A DNA stretch of 64,000 nt from Neofusicoccum parvum. Taxonomy: Eukaryota; Ascomycota; Dothideomycetes; Botryosphaeriales; Botryosphaeriaceae. Where the stretch lies: NCBI GenBank assembly GCA_020912385.1, contig CP087207.1, positions 372,001 through 436,000 on the forward strand, given 5' to 3'. Below the pieces are notes generated by a model that was not told the DNA's origin, ran no database searches, and saw nothing but the letters and a program-made list of their open reading frames with translations. A program made the position numbers and the translations under genes. Of this stretch, positions 59,974 through 64,000 are shown piece by piece; within the stretch, counting starts at the first letter, position 1, and every line of letters begins with the position of its first letter.

Positions 59974-61649
59974 GATTGGAATTTCTTGTTGAGAGTGACT
60001 TTTCTTATAGATGGGCCCTCAACGCCCTTTTGAAGGTATCGAGTCGGTGATAAATCTAAGGTACAAATATACTATAGATAGTGAGAACACGTATCACGCG
60101 GTGTTCCTTTGACTCCTTCCGACCATGACACGATAGTCGATTCCTTTATGTACGAATCCAGACGAGAATGGGGCGTTTTGATTGATTGGGCGTACAAACG
60201 CTCCCTAACTTCGGAGCTGGGTGGTTGGTCCCCATTTGGAAGAGCCGTTGTTCTGATTCCGTCCAAATATTCGCGGTTGCCTTAGACAGCCCATAGATAC
60301 TGATTACTAGGGCGTCTATAATAATCAGCCCCGTGGGGCTATTCAGATGGCGTTGGCACACCACAAAAATTGTGACTGTTGTGTCGCGATATAATCCATC
60401 ATCAGACACTGCCCCGCCAAGCCACCAATATTGCACCTGGGAGGGCCTGAACGCCTGAACCCGGTAATGGCAAATAGACCGCGTCATCAGATCTATACAC
60501 ACCTGTCACGCAGCAGGATCTGTAATTGGACGTCTCGCTTCCCCCCTCAGCCTCGCTTCACAATCCTTCACGATAGCCCCCAACACCCAGCACCTACTGC
60601 TGCGGGACTAGCCTCATATGTATGGTATTGATAGAGTGACTAGAAAATGCACTTTGATAGGTGAAGCTGTTTTGAAATATGTCTGGAAACGGTTTGCTTC
60701 TCACGATGGACAAAACTTAGGGTTCTCCTCTCAAATTTTCCCTTCATCAAATTGCAGCCGGTGGGTAAGGCACGGTGTTGGCAAAAAACTTATTGAGAAA
60801 GACATCCTATCACATCCGAACTGCCTTTTCAACTTATCATTAAGGGGGCGCATCTCATCCTCAAGTTGCCCAGGGGGATCGTGATTTAAACTATCCTGTT
60901 CCATTTCACTAATCAGTTCCGCACGACATGCCACAGAAGCGTATAACACCGTAGTCTTTTCACACCGAGACAATATCCACAGATCAGAGATGAAGTACTA
61001 TGCCAATTCTTTTTGCAGAAAATGGGTTATAAAAGCCGCGACCAACCAACCAACCAACCCGTCGCAGCCGAAGCTCGATAACAGCAATAATTCCTTTGCA
61101 ATCCGTTTGGACCCCGTTCCTCATTAACCAACGCCAAGTTTGAATCCGAAAAAGAAAGAAGGAGGGTTAGTTTGATACGACCCCAAAAAGCAGCCTCCCA
61201 CAAAGAACCCTCCCATGTTTCGTTAATGAAGAAAAAATCGCACCCGCGATCCCAGCGGTACCGAAAACAAAAATGTACCCCATCGAAGCCCCGCGTGGAA
61301 AAGAATATCCAATCCCTGGCAAGAATCCAGGTCGAAAGGAAAAAAAAAGACGCCGATGCCCAATGCCAAACACACCGTCCCGTATGAAGGAGTTCCCCCA
61401 CCCGCCACTTCGTCAACTTTCTCTCCAGTGCTTCGGTTCTGTTCGCCACCCGCGTCTTCCGAGCCCAACCAATCGAAGAAGAAGAGCGTAAGAAAATGGA
61501 CAAAGGAAATCAGTTCTCTCCGGTAAAGATCGGACGCCGCGTTTCCCCCGCGAATATCTCGCAAGAGTTGCCCGCGACGAGGGCAAGTAAAGGAGCGTGT
61601 GTGCGCGCATCCATCACACCATCAACTCGACGCCGAGCCGCCAGCGCGT
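59974..61649. other. Gene-free right end of the lower-GC island
   Basis: This is about 1.7 kb of A/T-richer DNA between the promoter of the broken dioxygenase-like gene and the 3' end of the NIMA kinase gene. Only short chance frames occur. A CCAA repeat (CCAACCAACCAACCAACC) lies at 61043-61060, and A-rich runs are frequent from 61130 to 61350. No transposon or repeat family is recognised. Confidence 0.45.
61043..61060. repeat. CCAA microsatellite
   Basis: About four tandem copies of CCAA, 600 bp downstream of the NIMA-type kinase stop codon. Confidence 0.75.
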
Positions 61650-64000
61650 CTATCTCAGCGCACCGACGGCAACCCGCATGCCGGCGCCCCTCTTGATGAA
61701 CGGGCTCGGGCAGTCCGGCGCGTCCGGGTCCCACTGCGCGGCGGCGGCGGCCAGCAGCGCGCTGCTCGCCTTGCGGGCCGGCATGGACGCGTTCTCGTTC
61801 TCGCCGACGAGGGTGGCGGTGCTGCCGCTGCTGCTGCGGCGGTCCGACACCTTGCCCTGCGCCAGCTCGACCAGCGTGCGGCCGGATAGGTTGGTCGTCG
61901 TGTTGTTGTTGGCGGCCTTCTGGCGCAGCAGCGCGGCCGTGTTGGCGCCCTTCTTGCTGCGCAGCGCCGTCGTGGCCGTGTCGCGCGTGAAGCCCGCTTC
62001 GGCCACGTCCATCGAGCCGGTGCTGTTCTTGCGGACCGGCGAGCCCGCGTCGCTGGGCATCTTCGTGCGCTTCCGGGCCGGCGAGGTGGCCACCACCGGG
62101 ACGGTGGATGTGGGGCGAGCGCGGCCGGTGGGCCCGGCGCCACCGAGGCGGAGGAGGTTCGGGGCGGACGGGTTGCGGTTGGGGAGGGGACCGCCGCGGA
62201 GCTGGTTGCGGCGCGAGAAGAGGTGGGCGGCCGGGTTGGATGTGGGCTTGTTGGCGGCAAGGACCTTGAACGGATCGTTGTCCAGGCTCTTGCGGGGCCC
62301 GTTGGTGCTGCGCGGCCTCGTGGGCGAGGGCAGCGCAGGGAGGTCATCGTCTTCCATCGCGTCCTCGTAGTCTGCAGCTCCGCTCGGGCTGGAGTGGGAG
62401 GTTGGCGATACTGGGTCGGACATGTTGGTCGGCTCCCAGCGCTGGGCAGCAGCAGCGAAGATGTTGCGGCGAGGCCTAGGCTCGCCATTGCGCTCGTTGC
62501 GGCGGGGGCTCAAGCTGAGACCGGCAAGCGAGATGGGAGAGGGATCCGCCATCTGGATGTCCATCGGCGAGGCAGCAACCTCGTTGAACGCGGTCGTGTG
62601 AGCGCGCTGGAACGCAGACCTGGCGGGCCTCTTCTCGGGAGTGGCAGCCCTGGGCTTTTGCTGCCGAGGCGGAGACTCCTCGAGAGATAGAGAGGAGATA
62701 TCGGTCTGGGAAGGGAATTCTGACGGTTCTCCAAGAGTGCTCACGGACCGGTGGGCGTCCATCGTCGGCGTCGATGATCGTTCCGCATCATTGCTTGTGT
62801 GCTGCAGCTTCAACGTATGAATGCGGCGATCCACCTCTTCTGCCACGCGCTTATTGACTTCATCTTCAAAAGTCTTTCGTAGGCGGTCCAGCTCCGTATT
62901 TATGTGGCGATCAATCTCCAGTCTTGCCTTGACCTCCCACTCGCGGCGCAGCTGGTTGTCGAGGGTGACCCGCATGTCGTCCTTCTCCTGCTCAAGAGCA
63001 GCAACCTGCTCTTTCAGCTCCTTCTCGATCGCCTTTGTCGCCTCCCTCTCCTTCTTCAGCAGCTGGCCCATTTGAACAACCTCCTGCTCCTTGCGCATCA
63101 GTTTAACGATGGGAAGGTTCAGCAGCTGCGACGTTTCCGGCCGCTTGGTGTGGTCGACCTTCAGGCAGGTCTCCACTACCCTCCTCAGTTCCATCGAGTA
63201 GACGTCGGGGATCGACTCGAAGTGGCCACGACGGATCTTCTGGATGAGGTCGAAGTGCGTCTTCGCGTCGAACGGAGGCTTCTGAGCGCAAAGCTCGTAA
63301 ATTATGCAACCTAATGCCCAAATATCTGACGAAGCAGTGTACTTTTCCGACATGCAGATTTCCGGGGACATGTAGTAAGGGGTGCCGACGTAAGTGGACG
63401 CGAAATCGTGCGACTGCAGTATCTTCGAGAGGCCGAAGTCGCCCAGCTTGACGGAGTTGTCCTCGCCAAGGAACACTGTGAGCGATTAGCAAAAACAAGT
63501 GCACAGGATTGACGTGGCGATGCGCACCATTCTCGGGCTTCAGGTCGCGGTGGAGAATCATAATGTGCCTCTGCTTCTCCTTGACGGGGATGGCATTGTT
63601 GCCCAGACCCATGACATTCCTCCCAGCCTCCGGCGGATCCTGTCCATAGTGGCAGCGGTAGAGGGCAGTGCACAACTGCGAGAAAATGCTCCAGACAAAC
63701 TCCTCGTCGGCGAACTGGCGCTTTCCCTTGAGGCGCTTGATGACCTGGCCGAGATCGCCATTGCCGCAGTATTCCATGTAGACGTGAAGGTCGTGCGACG
63801 ACTTAAGGTGCACGCGGTCGATGTACTGGACGATGTTGGGATGGCGCAGCTCCTTTAGGATGGAAAGCTCGGCCTGCAGCTGTTCCTTTTCCTTCTGCGA
63901 CATCTTCGAGTAGCTGATTTCCTTGCGACAGCAGACCTGCGCGGGCCGGTCAGCACGGCGGCGGTGGGCGGTGCGGTCGCAATGGGCGGACTTACATAGC
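61650..64000 (-). CDS. nimA: NIMA-type mitotic kinase, N-terminus outside the window
   Basis: Partial gene on the minus strand. The visible exons are 64000-63996 (last bases of an exon), 63936-63528 and 63475-61650, in phase, with introns of 59 and 52 nt. The sequence enters the kinase domain at VCCRKEISYSKMSQKEK, so the glycine-rich loop is outside. Present are ELRHPNIVQYIDR, LHVYMEYCGNGDL, a NIMA-family insert before LHRDLKPEN, LGDFGLSK, GTPYYMSPE, and WALGCIIYELCA. After the kinase domain comes a coiled coil (KKEREATKAIEKELKEQ) and a long Ser/Pro/Arg-rich tail. This is the plan of NimA/Kin3, required for entry into mitosis. The tail ends near VAVGALR. Confidence 0.93.

Noticed and set aside
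1..64000. Search for CRISPR arrays, transposon ends, LTRs and viral or toxin genes
   Set aside because: No regularly spaced repeats, terminal inverted repeats, reverse transcriptase, transposase or recognisable toxin or virus protein were seen; CRISPR would not be expected in a fungus.

Overview
The window is nuclear DNA of a filamentous ascomycete (Pezizomycotina, most like a Dothideomycete). Genes are monocistronic with short GT-AG introns (mostly 46-108 nt) carrying CTRAY-type branch points. Many coding strands are very C-rich, and the protein families are typical of moulds. I rebuilt gene models by joining reading frames at splice sites and checking that exon phases add up. No transcript or database evidence was available.

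Layout. 2.4-6.6 kb (+): a large protein with an F-box-like segment and a C-terminal UBA domain. 7.6-9.1 kb (-): a tetraspanin with two unusually long introns. 10.95-11.8 kb (+): the MADS-box factor Mcm1. 11.8-17.7 kb: about 5.9 kb without a supportable gene. 17.7-19.4 kb (+): an APC-family amine/choline-type permease. 20.0-22.0 kb (+): a divergent glutamate-cysteine ligase homologue. 24.2-26.8 kb (-): a nuclear protein with a PIP-like N-terminus, possibly of the Nse6/SLF2 (CANIN) type. 28.7-33.5 kb (+): a Dnf-type P4-ATPase lipid flippase. 34.7-40.7 kb (+): the Sen1 helicase. 43.8-47.2 kb (+): a long low-complexity protein of unknown function. 48.0-48.65 kb (+): glucosamine-6-phosphate N-acetyltransferase Gna1. 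49.8-52.5 kb (+): a secreted GH3 beta-glucosidase with a PA14 domain. 61.65 kb to the right edge (-): a NIMA-type kinase whose N-terminus lies outside the window.

Between about 52.5 and 61.5 kb the DNA changes character: it is less GC-rich, codon use is more neutral, and the genes belong to accessory families. They are a DUF6594 membrane protein (-), a small 113-residue protein (-), a stand-alone caspase-like cysteine protease (+), and an indoleamine 2,3-dioxygenase-like gene (-) broken by a +1 frameshift in a homopolymer and one in-frame stop. Unresolved coding-like stretches lie at 52.7-53.5 kb. This island, with the caspase-like gene and the fresh pseudogene, is the most unusual part of the window. 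A cell-death or stress role is inference only.

A second pattern crosses gene boundaries: several genes switch on their coding strand from strongly C-rich to strongly G-rich towards the 3' end (around 6.57, 19.34, 21.09, 44.48, 46.93 and 51.95 kb). The housekeeping genes do not form an operon-like unit. They cover transcription control (Mcm1), RNA metabolism (Sen1), lipid asymmetry (Dnf), cell-wall precursor supply (Gna1) and mitosis (NimA).
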